DNA of 19,189 bases from JACKCP01 sp050253255 (GCA_050253255.1 JBFWJK010000043.1:1-19189), one strand, 5' to 3'. Positions 7,636 through 16,925 are shown, counted from the stretch's first letter. The notes: a model not told the origin generated them from the sequence alone. A program made the numbers and translations.

Positions 7636-8502
7636 TCAAAAATCTATTTTAAATTCAAGTTTAAAGTCGTATGAATCCTTTACCCTGAATTTTTTTTCTA
7701 GTTCTTCATAAACTCCGGCCCTGTAAATATTGTTTTCAACATTTGCAGCCCGGATTCCTCCGTAAATATTGCCGGAGTAAAAACCAAGAGTCAGTGCAGA
7801 AAGAAGAACGCCTGCAACATTGAGATCATTATCAAAGGCTTCATATGCTGAAGCGCCAAGAATTGAATTTATAAAAAAAGAAAAAAGAGCGTCCTTATAT
7901 CTTCCGCAGTACAGATACCCTCCTCCAGGTATTATTGAATAAATACCAGATAAAAAAGGAGATTTTTTCTCTCTTGTAAGAATATCAATATTATTTTCAA
8001 TCTCACTGAAATTAAATTGAGACTTTGTCTTTTCATCAGCTCCGGCAATTTCCTCAAGGGCTTTTTCAGTTTTTAGAAATCTCAGGTAAAACCATACTCT
8101 ATCATTTAAAATTCGGGATTCAATATTTTGATCTTCAGTTATTTTTTCAAGATTTGAAAGGGCTGAAAGATAAAGGCCCGGTTCATTTATTTCAAGATAA
8201 ATTTCAGACAGAAAATAAAAGGAGACAATAGAATATTTTTCACCGCAATTTTCAGAAATACCTGAAAAAAGCTTCAGAGCTTCTTCATACCTTCCGGTGT
8301 AATATCTGCATAAAGCTGTTTTTAAAGAAACCTCGCAGGATTCATTTTCGAGAAGAAAGCCGTCAAAAAAAATTTCAGCCTTGTAGTAATCTTTTTTTTC
8401 AAAAAAAAGATTCCCTTTTTTTACAAGGGTGCTGTCAAATTCACCTGCAGAAACATTAAAACACAAAAGAATAAATGCAAAAAAACAAATCAGTCTAGGC
8501 AT
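7636..8502 (-). CDS. Signal-peptide TPR protein with C-terminal PGGG membrane-like domain, last gene of the T2SS operon
   Basis: A 288-residue exported protein. A signal peptide covers about residues 1-19 (cleavage near VSA-G). Helical repeats of tetratricopeptide type follow between about 23 and 155 (for example KGNLFFEKKDYYKAEIFF and ALCRYYTGRYEEALKLF). Near 188-250 a hydrophobic region begins with SIIPGGGYLYCGRYKDAL and contains two segments that could be membrane-associated, ending GNIYGGIRAAN. This combination occurs in uncharacterised TPR proteins of deltaproteobacteria, and the C-terminus ends in Phe. It is probably periplasmic or membrane-bound. Its start overlaps the gspE stop by 8 bases (ATGCCTAG), so it is co-translated with the T2SS genes. 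A role in T2SS assembly or cargo handling is inference from that coupling; no known Gsp homologue is implied. Confidence 0.85.
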   Translation of the reverse strand: MPRLICFFAFILLCFNVSAGEFDSTLVKKGNLFFEKKDYYKAEIFFDGFLLENESCEVSLKTALCRYYTGRYEEALKLFSGISENCGEKYSIVSFYFLSEIYLEINEPGLYLSALSNLEKITEDQNIESRILNDRVWFYLRFLKTEKALEEIAGADEKTKSQFNFSEIENNIDILTREKKSPFLSGIYSIIPGGGYLYCGRYKDALFSFFINSILGASAYEAFDNDLNVAGVLLSALTLGFYSGNIYGGIRAANVENNIYRAGVYEELEKKFRVKDSYDFKLEFKIDF

Positions 8503-10216
8503 TTGTAACCCTTAAAACTTCTTCAATGGTAGTTATACCCTTGAGAATTTTCTCAACACCATCCTGTCTCAAGGTTGTCATTCCTTTTGTTACAGCTTCT
8601 CTCTGAATAAGATTGGAATCCTGGGTTTTAAGGACAAGGCTTTGAATTTCATTATCCATAAGCATTATCTCATAAATACTCATTCTACCCTTATAGCCTG
8701 TATTGACGCACTCCTCGCATCCGACCGAAGTATAAATTGTCCTTCCCTTGAGCCTTTCCCCGGGAAATCCAAGTGTTTCAGCTTCAATATCTTCAGGAAC
8801 ATATTCTTTTTTGCAATTACAGCATAAAACTCTGACAAGCCGCTGGGCAATGACAGCTTTTACTGAAGATGATATAAGATATTTCTCTATTCCAATATCA
8901 GAAAGCCTTGTTATAGCACTTGCAGAATCGTTTGTATGAAGAGTTGAAAAAACAAGATGCCCTGTAAGTGCAGACTGTACGGCAATTTCAGCAGTTTCCT
9001 GATCTCTTATCTCTCCTACAAGTATAACATCAGGGTCCTGCCTCACAATCGATCTGAGGCCCTTTGCAAAGGTGAGACCGATTTTTCTGTTAACCTGAAT
9101 CTGTCCTATCCCCTTTATCTGGTATTCTACAGGATCCTCAATGGTTATTATGTTGATATCCGGCCTGTTTATTTCAGAAAGAACAGCATAAAGAGTTGTT
9201 GTTTTGCCGCTTCCTGTAGGCCCTGTCACAAGGATAATACCGTTTGGTATTCTTATAAGCCGGTTTATTATGTCATAAATATTTTTAGACATCCCAAGCT
9301 CACCAAGCCTTAAAAGTCCTCCGGATTTATTCAGAAGCCTCATTACAACTCTTTCACCAAAACCTGTAGGAATGGTAGATATCCTGATATCTATCTGCTG
9401 ATTCCCAATTTTGACCTCTATTCTTCCATCCTGCGGAAGCCTTTTTTCAGCAATATTGAGTTTGGCCATTACTTTTATTCTTGAAATCAGCGCTGTCTGC
9501 ATCCACCTCGAGGGAGAGAGCATTTCATACAAAACTCCGTCAACACGAAATCTTATATGGAATTTATCCTGATAAGGTTCAATGTGAATATCCGAGGCAT
9601 TTACCTTTACAGCCCTTGAAATTATATGATTTACAAGCCGTATTATCGGAGCTGAGGCTGTATCGTCAAGAAGATCTGTGGTTTCTTCGATTTCGTTTAA
9701 AATGTCCTCAGCACTTTCTTCAACATCCTGAACAATATCATCCGCCGAATCTGAACCTGACTGGTCATAGGCTGAATTCACATAGGAAATAATCTCATTT
9801 CTTCCGCAGAGTGCAAGAGTGTATTCTTTGATACCCATAAAATAAGCAGCATCATCCGCCTCATTGAAAAAAACAATATCGTTTAAAAGAAGAATGCTTT
9901 TTTTATTTTCATCCCTGAAAACAAGAGGAGCAATAAAAAATTTTTTCAAAAAATTGATTGGAATTTTATTTGTAAAGCTGAAGTCATACTCTTCTTCGGG
10001 GATTTTACTGTAGTATTCAAGCCCGCACATCGATGAAAAAAGACTCAAAAGAACTTCTTCTGAAACATGTCCTGATTTTATCAAAGCATCTGTAATGCCT
10101 GTTACAGAAGGATTTTTCGGGAATATTTCATTGATTTTATCAAAATCTGTCCCGCAGTTCAGAGCTATCTGATTTATTAACTTGTCTTTTTCAGACAAAA
10201 GGACATTATCAGTCAT
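8495..10216 (-). CDS. gspE: Type II secretion ATPase GspE
   Basis: A 573-residue cytoplasmic hexameric ATPase that powers pseudopilus assembly and docks to the membrane through GspL. The N-terminal region (1-140) resembles the T2SSE N domain. An acidic linker (about 155-185) leads to the N2/catalytic part beginning near 188. Walker A is GPTGSGKT (332-339), the Asp box ITIEDPVEY (357-365), Walker B with catalytic Glu VILVGEIRD (397-405) and the His box HLVFSTLHTND (420-430). A zinc-binding tetracysteine element is formed by C465/C468 and C500/C503, which is typical of GspE and PilB. Length is normal. The start overlaps the gspD stop by 8 bases (ATGACTGA). GspE is normally followed by gspF, but here the next gene is the TPR protein. 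Confidence 0.97.
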   Translation of the reverse strand: MTDNVLLSEKDKLINQIALNCGTDFDKINEIFPKNPSVTGITDALIKSGHVSEEVLLSLFSSMCGLEYYSKIPEEEYDFSFTNKIPINFLKKFFIAPLVFRDENKKSILLLNDIVFFNEADDAAYFMGIKEYTLALCGRNEIISYVNSAYDQSGSDSADDIVQDVEESAEDILNEIEETTDLLDDTASAPIIRLVNHIISRAVKVNASDIHIEPYQDKFHIRFRVDGVLYEMLSPSRWMQTALISRIKVMAKLNIAEKRLPQDGRIEVKIGNQQIDIRISTIPTGFGERVVMRLLNKSGGLLRLGELGMSKNIYDIINRLIRIPNGIILVTGPTGSGKTTTLYAVLSEINRPDINIITIEDPVEYQIKGIGQIQVNRKIGLTFAKGLRSIVRQDPDVILVGEIRDQETAEIAVQSALTGHLVFSTLHTNDSASAITRLSDIGIEKYLISSSVKAVIAQRLVRVLCCNCKKEYVPEDIEAETLGFPGERLKGRTIYTSVGCEECVNTGYKGRMSIYEIMLMDNEIQSLVLKTQDSNLIQREAVTKGMTTLRQDGVEKILKGITTIEEVLRVTNA

Positions 10217-12128
10217 AAAGAGGAATTTCCTTTGTTCTCTTTTTTAAATTCTTTTCCATTGTATCATCGATATGATCTCTTTTTTCCTTATAAATTTTTC
10301 CCGCACTTTCCGCACTGTTAACAAGATGAGGGGTTATAAAAACATACATGTTCGTCTTATCCTTTGAATTCCCCCTTGTCTTGAAAAGGTAGCCGAGAAT
10401 CGGGATATCTCCCAGGCATGGAACCTTGTTTTCGGATTCTGCGAAAGATTCGTCTATAAGCCCGCCAAGAACAACTGTATTGCTCTTTTCAACAACAACT
10501 GTAGTTTCAATATTTCTTTTAAGAGTGGTTGGGAGCTCACCGAATTCCCCTGCAACCGAATCTATTCTGGATACTTCCTGGAATATCTTGAGCTTGACCA
10601 GACCGTCCTGATTGATCTGAGGTGTAATTTCTAGCAAAACCCCCACGTCTTTATACTCATAATTACTGTAGGCATTATCTCCTGTAGTTGCTTTTATGAG
10701 GTAGGGAATATTTTTACCCACTGAAATTTTTGCAGTCTGATTATCCAGAGTCATTATCTGGGGAGTTGAAAGAATATTTACATTTTTATTGTTCTTGTAG
10801 GCTGTTATGACTGCCCCAAGATTTGGAAAAGAAACGCCCCCTATATCAATGGTTTCTGCCATAACACCAACTGAAAATCCGCTTGGAAAAGCTCCGGTTG
10901 CTGCAAGACCTCCGATTGTGGAATAAGGAGATGTGGTATTTCCTGAAAAACCTCCGCCATATGCACCTTTAGAGCCTTTTATGTCTTCTTCGTAACCAAG
11001 TGCCCACTCAGAGCCAAGCCCGAAGTCATTTGACATGTTCATTTCAACAATCAAACATTCCAGATAGACCATCGGCCTGTTTATATCGAGCTTTTCAATG
11101 AGTCTTTCAATAACCTCATAATCACTTCTGCTTGCTTTTATTATAAGAGTGTTGGTATCCTTATCGGCTGTAATCGCCACATCTCCGGAAACCACAGGAG
11201 CCGTTTTCTTTGCGGAATCAGATCCTGAAGCATTTTTTGCAGCTCCTGAAGCTATGGTTTGAAGCACCTCGGCAAGAGCCTCGGAATCAGAATATTCAAG
11301 ATAATAGACGTAAAATTTTTCGTCTCCCTTGGGCTTTTCAAGATCCAGATATTCCACAAGCTTTTTTATTCTTTCAAGATCCTGCTTGCCAGCCACGGCA
11401 ATTATAGTATTTGTTCTCTCGTCCGAAACAAAACTTACATTGTTGAGGGTTATTTTTTCATCCGCCTTCTGGGTAGCCGGAAAAACAAGTTTCAGGGTTT
11501 TGGCAAGTTCGGATGCATCGGCGTTTTCAAGCGGAATAATAGAAATTTCCCTGCCTGTCTCCCTCACATCAACAGCTTCAATAATTTTAATCAGCCTTGC
11601 AACATTTGACTGATAATCGGTTATTAAAATCATTGAGCTTTCCTCATATGACATGACTGCACTTCTTTTTGAAACAAGTGGGGCAATAAGCCTTTGAATG
11701 CTTCTTGGATCTGCATAGTTAAGCGGAATTACCTGGGTAACCATGGTGTCACCTTCGGAAACGACCTCGCGTCCTTTGATAGTTTCCATATTTTTTGTTC
11801 TTGCTTCAAATGTTGAGACAATTTTTATAACATCACCTGCGGGAACAGCTGCAAACCCGTTTACATCAAGTACCGATTCAAAAACCTTATAAGCTTCTTC
11901 AGGAGAAATTTTTCCCGGAGATATTACTGTCACGTTCCCTTTTACCCTGTTATCTATAATAAAATTCTTATTTGTCACTTCGCTTATGAACTTTATGAAA
12001 ACTGTAATATCAACATTATCAAAATCTATCGAGACCTTGTCTTCTGCAAAAGAATCCGGCTCAAAGCAAAAAACCGCGGAAACAGCAATAAATACAAAAA
12101 TAAATTTTCTCAAAACTTTTAAGCTCAT
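10209..12128 (-). CDS. gspD: Type II secretion outer-membrane secretin GspD
   Basis: A 639-residue secretin that forms the outer-membrane channel of the T2SS. It has a signal peptide (about 1-28, DSFA-ED), followed by the TonB-like N0 domain (about 31-100, beginning VSIDFDNVDI), N1 (about 128-190), N2 (about 195-262) and N3 (about 272-350). N3 contains a low-complexity Ala/Ser/Lys loop at 294-315. The secretin beta-barrel domain spans about 353-605, with VPCLGDIPILGYLFKTR (569-585) as the classic secretin signature near its end. A charged tail of about 35 residues, rich in Lys, Asp and Glu, follows and could be a pilotin-binding S domain; no pilotin gene is seen. A 72-base gap with a hairpin separates it from gspC, whereas the next gene gspE overlaps it by 8 bases. 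Confidence 0.97.
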   Translation of the reverse strand: MSLKVLRKFIFVFIAVSAVFCFEPDSFAEDKVSIDFDNVDITVFIKFISEVTNKNFIIDNRVKGNVTVISPGKISPEEAYKVFESVLDVNGFAAVPAGDVIKIVSTFEARTKNMETIKGREVVSEGDTMVTQVIPLNYADPRSIQRLIAPLVSKRSAVMSYEESSMILITDYQSNVARLIKIIEAVDVRETGREISIIPLENADASELAKTLKLVFPATQKADEKITLNNVSFVSDERTNTIIAVAGKQDLERIKKLVEYLDLEKPKGDEKFYVYYLEYSDSEALAEVLQTIASGAAKNASGSDSAKKTAPVVSGDVAITADKDTNTLIIKASRSDYEVIERLIEKLDINRPMVYLECLIVEMNMSNDFGLGSEWALGYEEDIKGSKGAYGGGFSGNTTSPYSTIGGLAATGAFPSGFSVGVMAETIDIGGVSFPNLGAVITAYKNNKNVNILSTPQIMTLDNQTAKISVGKNIPYLIKATTGDNAYSNYEYKDVGVLLEITPQINQDGLVKLKIFQEVSRIDSVAGEFGELPTTLKRNIETTVVVEKSNTVVLGGLIDESFAESENKVPCLGDIPILGYLFKTRGNSKDKTNMYVFITPHLVNSAESAGKIYKEKRDHIDDTMEKNLKKRTKEIPLYD

Positions 12129-12154
12129 GGAACCTGCCCTTTTAATTAAAAATT

Positions 12155-12188
12155 TCTCTTAACCGGTTTTTTGTATACCGGACAGAGA
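12155..12188 (-). promoter_or_regulatory. Terminator-like stem-loop between gspC and gspD
   Basis: On the minus strand TCTCT and CCGGT pair with ACCGG and AGAGA around a 9-base AT-rich loop (10 base pairs with a small internal loop). A T5 run (AATTTTTAATT) follows. It begins 13 bases after the gspC stop codon and ends 26 bases before the gspD start. Plausible roles are partial termination or an RNA-processing/stability element that sets GspD/E amounts apart from the inner-membrane proteins. This is inference from structure and position. Confidence 0.45.
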
Positions 12189-12200
12189 ATAGATTGATTT

Positions 12201-13061
12201 TTATTCAATATTATATTCAATGGTCTGTTCCTGACCGTTTCTTTTTATCTGAAGCGAAATTCTGTCCGCATTTTTAAGTCCGTTGTAAAGCCCTATTGCA
12301 TCATTTACAGTTTTAATATCAGTACCGTTTGCTCCAACAAGCACATCACCGTTTTCAAGGCCCATTTTATTGAAAAGAGAAAAAGGCTTAATATTATCTA
12401 TCGCAATTCCGCTGGGATTGCCGTTTTCAAAATGCGGTTTTGCTCTTGCCTGTCTCATGAGAGAATTAATATTGCTTAGAGACTGATCAATAAACTCCCT
12501 TGAAATCTGATACTGATTTTCTCCGCTTTCATTTACAGAGCTGTCAATACTTTCAAAATATTCGTTTTTCTGTCCTTTTTCAGGATCAATTGTCAAAATT
12601 TCGTCTTTGCCGTTTCTTGTCAGAACAACCTTTTGCCTGAATATTCTCTTGACTGTCGCATCCTTTATCTCATCAGATTCGGAGTAAAGACCCTGACGGT
12701 TGTCAGATAAAATTACCGCATAATTATTTTCAAATCCGACAACTGTTCCAAGAAGTTTCAGATTCAGTGCTGTCTTATCAAGTCTTGAAATATCAATTTC
12801 AGGTTTTGAAACCACTTTTGAAACAAGAGTTCCGAAAAGATTTTTGCTGTAAATTGAAGAGTAATTCTCAAGCGGCCCTGTCAGAGCTTCACTTTCATCT
12901 TTTTTATTCACACTTTTTTCAGCAGCAATATTTTTTTCATATCCCTTTTCATAAGAAACATCTGAAAAAAGAAAATAATAAAAAAGATCCACACCGGAAA
13001 AACAAATCAGAGCTGTCATTATTAAATTTACGGAAATAAAAAATATCTTTAATGATTTCAT
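12201..13061 (-). CDS. gspC: Type II secretion inner-membrane protein GspC with PDZ domain
   Basis: A 286-residue bitopic protein that links the inner-membrane platform to the secretin. It has a short cytoplasmic N-terminus, a membrane segment at about residues 8-30, a periplasmic linker, the homology region (about 70-158, LKLLGTVVGFENNYAVIL) that in GspC binds the N0 domain of GspD, and a C-terminal PDZ domain (about 205-286, with PFSLFNKMGLENGDVLVGANG). PDZ-type GspC proteins are implicated in substrate selection. The start ATG overlaps the gspN stop by 4 bases (ATGA). Placing gspC after gspN rather than at the operon head differs from the enterobacterial C-to-O order. Confidence 0.93.
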   Translation of the reverse strand: MKSLKIFFISVNLIMTALICFSGVDLFYYFLFSDVSYEKGYEKNIAAEKSVNKKDESEALTGPLENYSSIYSKNLFGTLVSKVVSKPEIDISRLDKTALNLKLLGTVVGFENNYAVILSDNRQGLYSESDEIKDATVKRIFRQKVVLTRNGKDEILTIDPEKGQKNEYFESIDSSVNESGENQYQISREFIDQSLSNINSLMRQARAKPHFENGNPSGIAIDNIKPFSLFNKMGLENGDVLVGANGTDIKTVNDAIGLYNGLKNADRISLQIKRNGQEQTIEYNIE

Positions 13062-13921
13062 TTAAACCTTACCATTGGATTTAAAAGATTTCCCTTGACT
13101 GTAAATTCCATATTTTTTCTGTTCTGCACAACCGGCAATATCATTGACATTGCGGGATTGTCCCTGTTTCTTAAAATATATTCCGGGTCAGGGACAATTT
13201 TTCCTGCTAAATCGGCTCTTGCCCTGTTTACACGTTCAATATTCATAAGCTGTCCGTTAAAGCTTGCAAACCCGGCTTTTGACCTTATAACCGAGTCTTT
13301 AAGCAAAATATCGTCACCGCTGATTTCACCTTTGATTTCTGCCCTGCTGATCTCAAAAACCGAAACAGGTACAATAACAAGCTCTGAAACAAGATCAAAA
13401 TTTTCCAGATTGATCAAAGAGGAAAAATCTCCTTTTTTCTCAGAGTAATCAATTTTAATCCTTCCGCCGGCTTTTCCTGCAAGCATTAAGTCAGGGCCGA
13501 AAAAATTTTTTGTTTCGTTTAAATTTATGTTTTCAAAGCTTAAATCCAGAAAAAATTTATCAGTTAAACTCAGTAGACCGACTGCGATATCTGAATCGAT
13601 TTTTCCCCCAAAAGCTTTGGCATTTATTTTAAATTTGAGCTTACCGGACAAAAGGCCAGGGACTGAAGGAGAAACCATAAGTTCATCAATCTTCAGGTTT
13701 TTTATTCTGCCTGAGGATATTTCAAGATTATTAATTCTCAGATTAAAAGGAAATACAGGTTCTAAACTTTGTACACTAAAATCGATCCCGTATTTTTCCT
13801 CAATAAGACCTGAAAGAAAATAAGCTCCTTTTTTTTCAGGAAACAGAAGGTGCGCAAATAAAATTAAAAGAAAAAATACATAAAACAAAAATGAAAAAGA
13901 ATACAAAACCTTTTTATACAT
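13058..13921 (-). CDS. gspN: Type II secretion protein GspN
   Basis: A 287-residue protein with one N-terminal membrane anchor (about 7-27) and a periplasmic part made of repeated beta strands of AsmA-like character (for example IDFSVQSLEPVFPFNLRI followed by NNLEI, and FSSLINLENFDLVSELVIVP). This matches the GspN of deltaproteobacterial T2SS clusters, which is optional in many systems and whose exact role is not settled. The context is decisive: it lies between gspM (8-base overlap, ATGTATAA) and gspC (4-base overlap). The sequence itself is weakly conserved, so position carries part of the assignment. Confidence 0.85.
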   Translation of the reverse strand: MYKKVLYSFSFLFYVFFLLILFAHLLFPEKKGAYFLSGLIEEKYGIDFSVQSLEPVFPFNLRINNLEISSGRIKNLKIDELMVSPSVPGLLSGKLKFKINAKAFGGKIDSDIAVGLLSLTDKFFLDLSFENINLNETKNFFGPDLMLAGKAGGRIKIDYSEKKGDFSSLINLENFDLVSELVIVPVSVFEISRAEIKGEISGDDILLKDSVIRSKAGFASFNGQLMNIERVNRARADLAGKIVPDPEYILRNRDNPAMSMILPVVQNRKNMEFTVKGNLLNPMVRFK

Positions 13922-14447
13922 TATTTTTAACTATTTCCGCCTGAATGGTTGATGTTATGAACGGGCCTTTGTCACTTCTTGAAATTCTCAGCCCTTTAAC
14001 AGCGACTGCATCCGAAGATGATTCAACAGAATGAAGAAACCTGACAAGACTTTTCATATCTATCCCAGAGACTTTGATTTCTACTTTTTCAATAGTAAGC
14101 CCTCCTGACTTTTCGGTCGAAGGCTTCATGTAGTCAACTTTATCTTTGATGTTTGCCTTTCCGGCAAGAGAATCCATAAAGGAAAAAAGAGCTATGTCAG
14201 AACTGTCTTGAGATTGTGACAGGTCAGATTTTTTGACATATTTTCTGTATTCATCGCCAAGAAGTCTTATCTGCTCTGCCTGGTAAGCATAGGAACTGAT
14301 TTTGTTTTCAAGTTCTTTCTTGTAATTTATCACAGGAAGCATAAAAAAATTTACAAGTATAAAACCAGCCAGAAAAAGGATGCCTACTGTCAAAATTATT
14401 TTTTCTCTTTCTTCAAGGCTGTAGTAAAATTGTTGAATTTTATTCAT
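13914..14447 (-). CDS. gspM: Type II secretion inner-membrane protein GspM
   Basis: A 177-residue bitopic protein. It has a short cytoplasmic head (MNKIQQFYYSLEEREKIIL), one membrane segment at about 17-38, a coiled-coil stretch (about 41-75) and a C-terminal ferredoxin-like periplasmic domain (about 105-177). This is the standard architecture and length of GspM, which pairs with GspL in the assembly platform. The typical SLxxREK-like motif is present before the membrane segment. The start overlaps the gspL stop by 8 bases (ATGAATAA), fitting stoichiometric production of L and M. Confidence 0.9.
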   Translation of the reverse strand: MNKIQQFYYSLEEREKIILTVGILFLAGFILVNFFMLPVINYKKELENKISSYAYQAEQIRLLGDEYRKYVKKSDLSQSQDSSDIALFSFMDSLAGKANIKDKVDYMKPSTEKSGGLTIEKVEIKVSGIDMKSLVRFLHSVESSSDAVAVKGLRISRSDKGPFITSTIQAEIVKNNV

Positions 14448-15807
14448 TTACTCTGATCTCCAGTCTGAATCTTACTTTACCTGAACTGTCGGTATTGGCC
14501 ATGCCTATTTCCACACTGCTTATAATACTCTGATCTGAAAGATTGTTTTTTACAGAGTCAATCACATCGTATCCTGAAGCTGTACCTGTAAGACTTGTTG
14601 AAACAGGAAGAATAGTAATATTGTCCAGTTCAACAAAGTCTGAGGGGATCTGACTGATTATTGAATTCAGAAGTACAATTTTCTTTATTCCTGAAGAATT
14701 ACTTCCTTCCCGGAAATTTTCCCTGGCATTGATGATTTCAATTTTTGCCTGATCCACAACAGAAGGTGTTATTTTTTTAATGCCCGGGAAATTATCCTTT
14801 ACAGCAGCTTCAAGCTGAATGAAAGCATTTCTGTATTCCTTTTCAAGTTCCATGAATTTAAAATATGTACTCATCCCGAGCAGACTCAAAGAAAAAATTA
14901 AAAGAGTTCCTGATATGATTATTTCTTTTTTATACTGTTCAAAAAATTTGTTCAGACCAGGTCTTTTTTCCCTGAAAACCAGAGAGTTTTCATTTAAAAT
15001 TTCATAGCCGCACAAAACAGTTAACAGTCCGGTTTTTTCATCGGCGGAAAAATCAAGAAATTCTTCAAGATCGTTTCTCTCAAAAAAAGACAGGGTGTCA
15101 CCAAATTCTGCACTGAATTTTGAAACTGCTTTTTCTTTCAAGCCTGATTCATCGAGAACAAAAATTTTTAACGGGCTGAATGTATCCTTCACAGAAAGAG
15201 ATACAAAATTGCCAAGAATACTAACAGCAGAAGATACTTTATGTTCATCGGAAATATCAGAAACTTTTTTTGCACTTAAAATATTTTTTTCAGACAGGGC
15301 AAACACGACTCCGTTTCCTGCTTTGCCGGGTACAATAACAAAGCAGTCGTCCTTATAAACCCCAAGGTTGAGAAAAGCGTTTGCACAATGGCATGAAAAG
15401 GGTATGAAACCGGATACTTCAATATTTTTTTCATACAGAAAAACTTCATTTTCATCCATATAAGATTCAGCAAGGCCAAGACAAAAAGCCTTTGAAGCTG
15501 CTTTATCTGTTTTTTCATGAAGAATTAAAAACTCAAACTCCAATGGATCATTTTTCACAGGAAAGTAAGGTTCAAGCTCAAAATCAATTATTTTTTCAAT
15601 CCGCTTTTTATTTGTAAAAGGGAAATCATGATTTTTAAAAAAAAGATTCTCAGAATCAAAACAGAAAAATGCAGGTATTGCTTTGCTTTCTCTTTCTGAA
15701 GCATCGGACAGATTTTCAATAAAAACTTTTTTCCCAGTTTTTTTTACGGAAAAAAGATTTAAACTGCTGTCATTGTCTGTCTCAGGTATTGCAAAAAATT
15801 TAGTCAT
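14440..15807 (-). CDS. gspL: Type II secretion platform protein GspL
   Basis: A 455-residue protein with a cytoplasmic actin-like (PilM-like) domain of about 290 residues, a membrane segment at about 295-314 (IIISGTLLIFSLSLLGMS), a helical stretch (about 318-370) and a ferredoxin-like periplasmic domain at about 385-455. A motif near 76-84 (FELEPYFPV) matches the E-LEP-(L/F)P segment shared by GspL and PilM. The cytoplasmic domain recruits GspE and the periplasmic part pairs with GspM. It is separated from gspK by 8 bases, and its ribosome-binding site is weak (AAGA), so it may depend on re-initiation after gspK. Confidence 0.92.
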   Translation of the reverse strand: MTKFFAIPETDNDSSLNLFSVKKTGKKVFIENLSDASERESKAIPAFFCFDSENLFFKNHDFPFTNKKRIEKIIDFELEPYFPVKNDPLEFEFLILHEKTDKAASKAFCLGLAESYMDENEVFLYEKNIEVSGFIPFSCHCANAFLNLGVYKDDCFVIVPGKAGNGVVFALSEKNILSAKKVSDISDEHKVSSAVSILGNFVSLSVKDTFSPLKIFVLDESGLKEKAVSKFSAEFGDTLSFFERNDLEEFLDFSADEKTGLLTVLCGYEILNENSLVFREKRPGLNKFFEQYKKEIIISGTLLIFSLSLLGMSTYFKFMELEKEYRNAFIQLEAAVKDNFPGIKKITPSVVDQAKIEIINARENFREGSNSSGIKKIVLLNSIISQIPSDFVELDNITILPVSTSLTGTASGYDVIDSVKNNLSDQSIISSVEIGMANTDSSGKVRFRLEIRVNE

Positions 15808-15815
15808 TTTCTTAA

Positions 15816-16925
15816 TTATTCAATTATCCATTTTTCAGTTTTTATATCCCACTTGCCGTCCTTGTCAGTATATCTTCTTAAAACAGCCCGGATTTTAACC
15901 TTAAGCCCCTCTTCTGACGCTGAGGATTCAACTTCAAAAACATCGGAAGATGTAGTTATCAAATTCTCTGCAAGAGGAACATCTTCGCAGCCCGCACATT
16001 TTCTGTACCAGTCTTCATCAAGGCTGTTGACATACCTGCCTTCAGATTTTTCCTCTCTGTACGAACATATTTCATCAGCCATATGCAGAAATGCGTTATC
16101 TGTGATAAGAGCAGAAACAATAAGAGGGGGGGCGGTATTGATATTTATTCTGCCCTTGTACTTATAAGTGCTCCCGCTTCTTTCAACGTCACCTTCTGCA
16201 GTAAGATACTTATCTGCAATACCAGAATTGTAAACTTTGTTCCATAACTTTTCGTTAACGCCTTTTACAAGTGAAAGTTCTTCAACACTTTTCAAAGGAC
16301 CGTTTCTTGGAGGAATTTTGTTTTCGGCACTGTAATAAGCTTCCTCAGCCCCTGAAAGACCTGTCAGAGAATCATCATCACCGTAATCGAGCCAGTCTAC
16401 AAGCGGATTGATTATATCGTATGGATTGTCAATAAGATCAGGGTGATCCATTCTTACTCCGTCAAGAAATCTTTCCCACAATCTGATCTGCTCCTCGTTC
16501 TTCTGATTTGGGAATTCCAAAAGAGCATTGATCTGAATTTTTGACAATACATCAGTAATTTTTATCTCAAGCTCATCAGGAGAAAATCCAAGCAGTCCCA
16601 GATAAAAATTTACCTGATCCTTATCTGCCCAGAATTCCTGGACACTATCGGTTTCTGAAGTCATTTTATCCTTGACAAGCATCAACGATGCGATCTCTAT
16701 TCCAGCCTTTGCCCTGTCATAGAGTATGGTTCTTTTTTTAAGAATAACTGCTTCAAACAAAAGATCCCTGACCTTCACATTGAGTGAAATTGCCCAGCCT
16801 GCAAGAAGAGTGACCATGACAAGAGTAACTATAAGGGCTATTCCCTTCTGATTTGAAAAAAATCTATTCTTCTTTTTCCCTGAAAACAGGAAGTTTGATT
16901 TTTGTTTCAAATTTTTCCTTTTCAT
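15816..16925 (-). CDS. gspK: Type II secretion minor pseudopilin GspK
   Basis: About 369 residues. It has a basic leader followed by SNQKG-IALIVTLVMV, a prepilin-peptidase site after Gly with a hydrophobic helix that lacks Glu at mature position 5, which is the hallmark of GspK. The large globular domain shows ININTAPPLIVSAL near 262-275 and YDIINPLVDWLDYGDDD near 169-185, typical of this family. GspK caps the pseudopilus tip with GspI and GspJ. The start is uncertain: ATG 16923-16925 is used here, but in-frame TTG codons at 16949 and 16910 are possible, the latter with AAGGA 5 bases upstream. With any of these the gene overlaps the end of gspJ by 47-86 bases, the longest overlap in the operon. 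A CAGC dicysteine near 324-327 may form a disulphide. Confidence 0.92.
   Translation of the reverse strand: MKRKNLKQKSNFLFSGKKKNRFFSNQKGIALIVTLVMVTLLAGWAISLNVKVRDLLFEAVILKKRTILYDRAKAGIEIASLMLVKDKMTSETDSVQEFWADKDQVNFYLGLLGFSPDELEIKITDVLSKIQINALLEFPNQKNEEQIRLWERFLDGVRMDHPDLIDNPYDIINPLVDWLDYGDDDSLTGLSGAEEAYYSAENKIPPRNGPLKSVEELSLVKGVNEKLWNKVYNSGIADKYLTAEGDVERSGSTYKYKGRININTAPPLIVSALITDNAFLHMADEICSYREEKSEGRYVNSLDEDWYRKCAGCEDVPLAENLITTSSDVFEVESSASEEGLKVKIRAVLRRYTDKDGKWDIKTEKWIIE

Noticed and set aside
10209..10216. Possible frameshift or fusion between gspD and gspE because their frames overlap
   Set aside because: Both proteins have normal full-length ends (charged secretin tail, GspE N domain). 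The overlap is the same 8-base type seen at other junctions.
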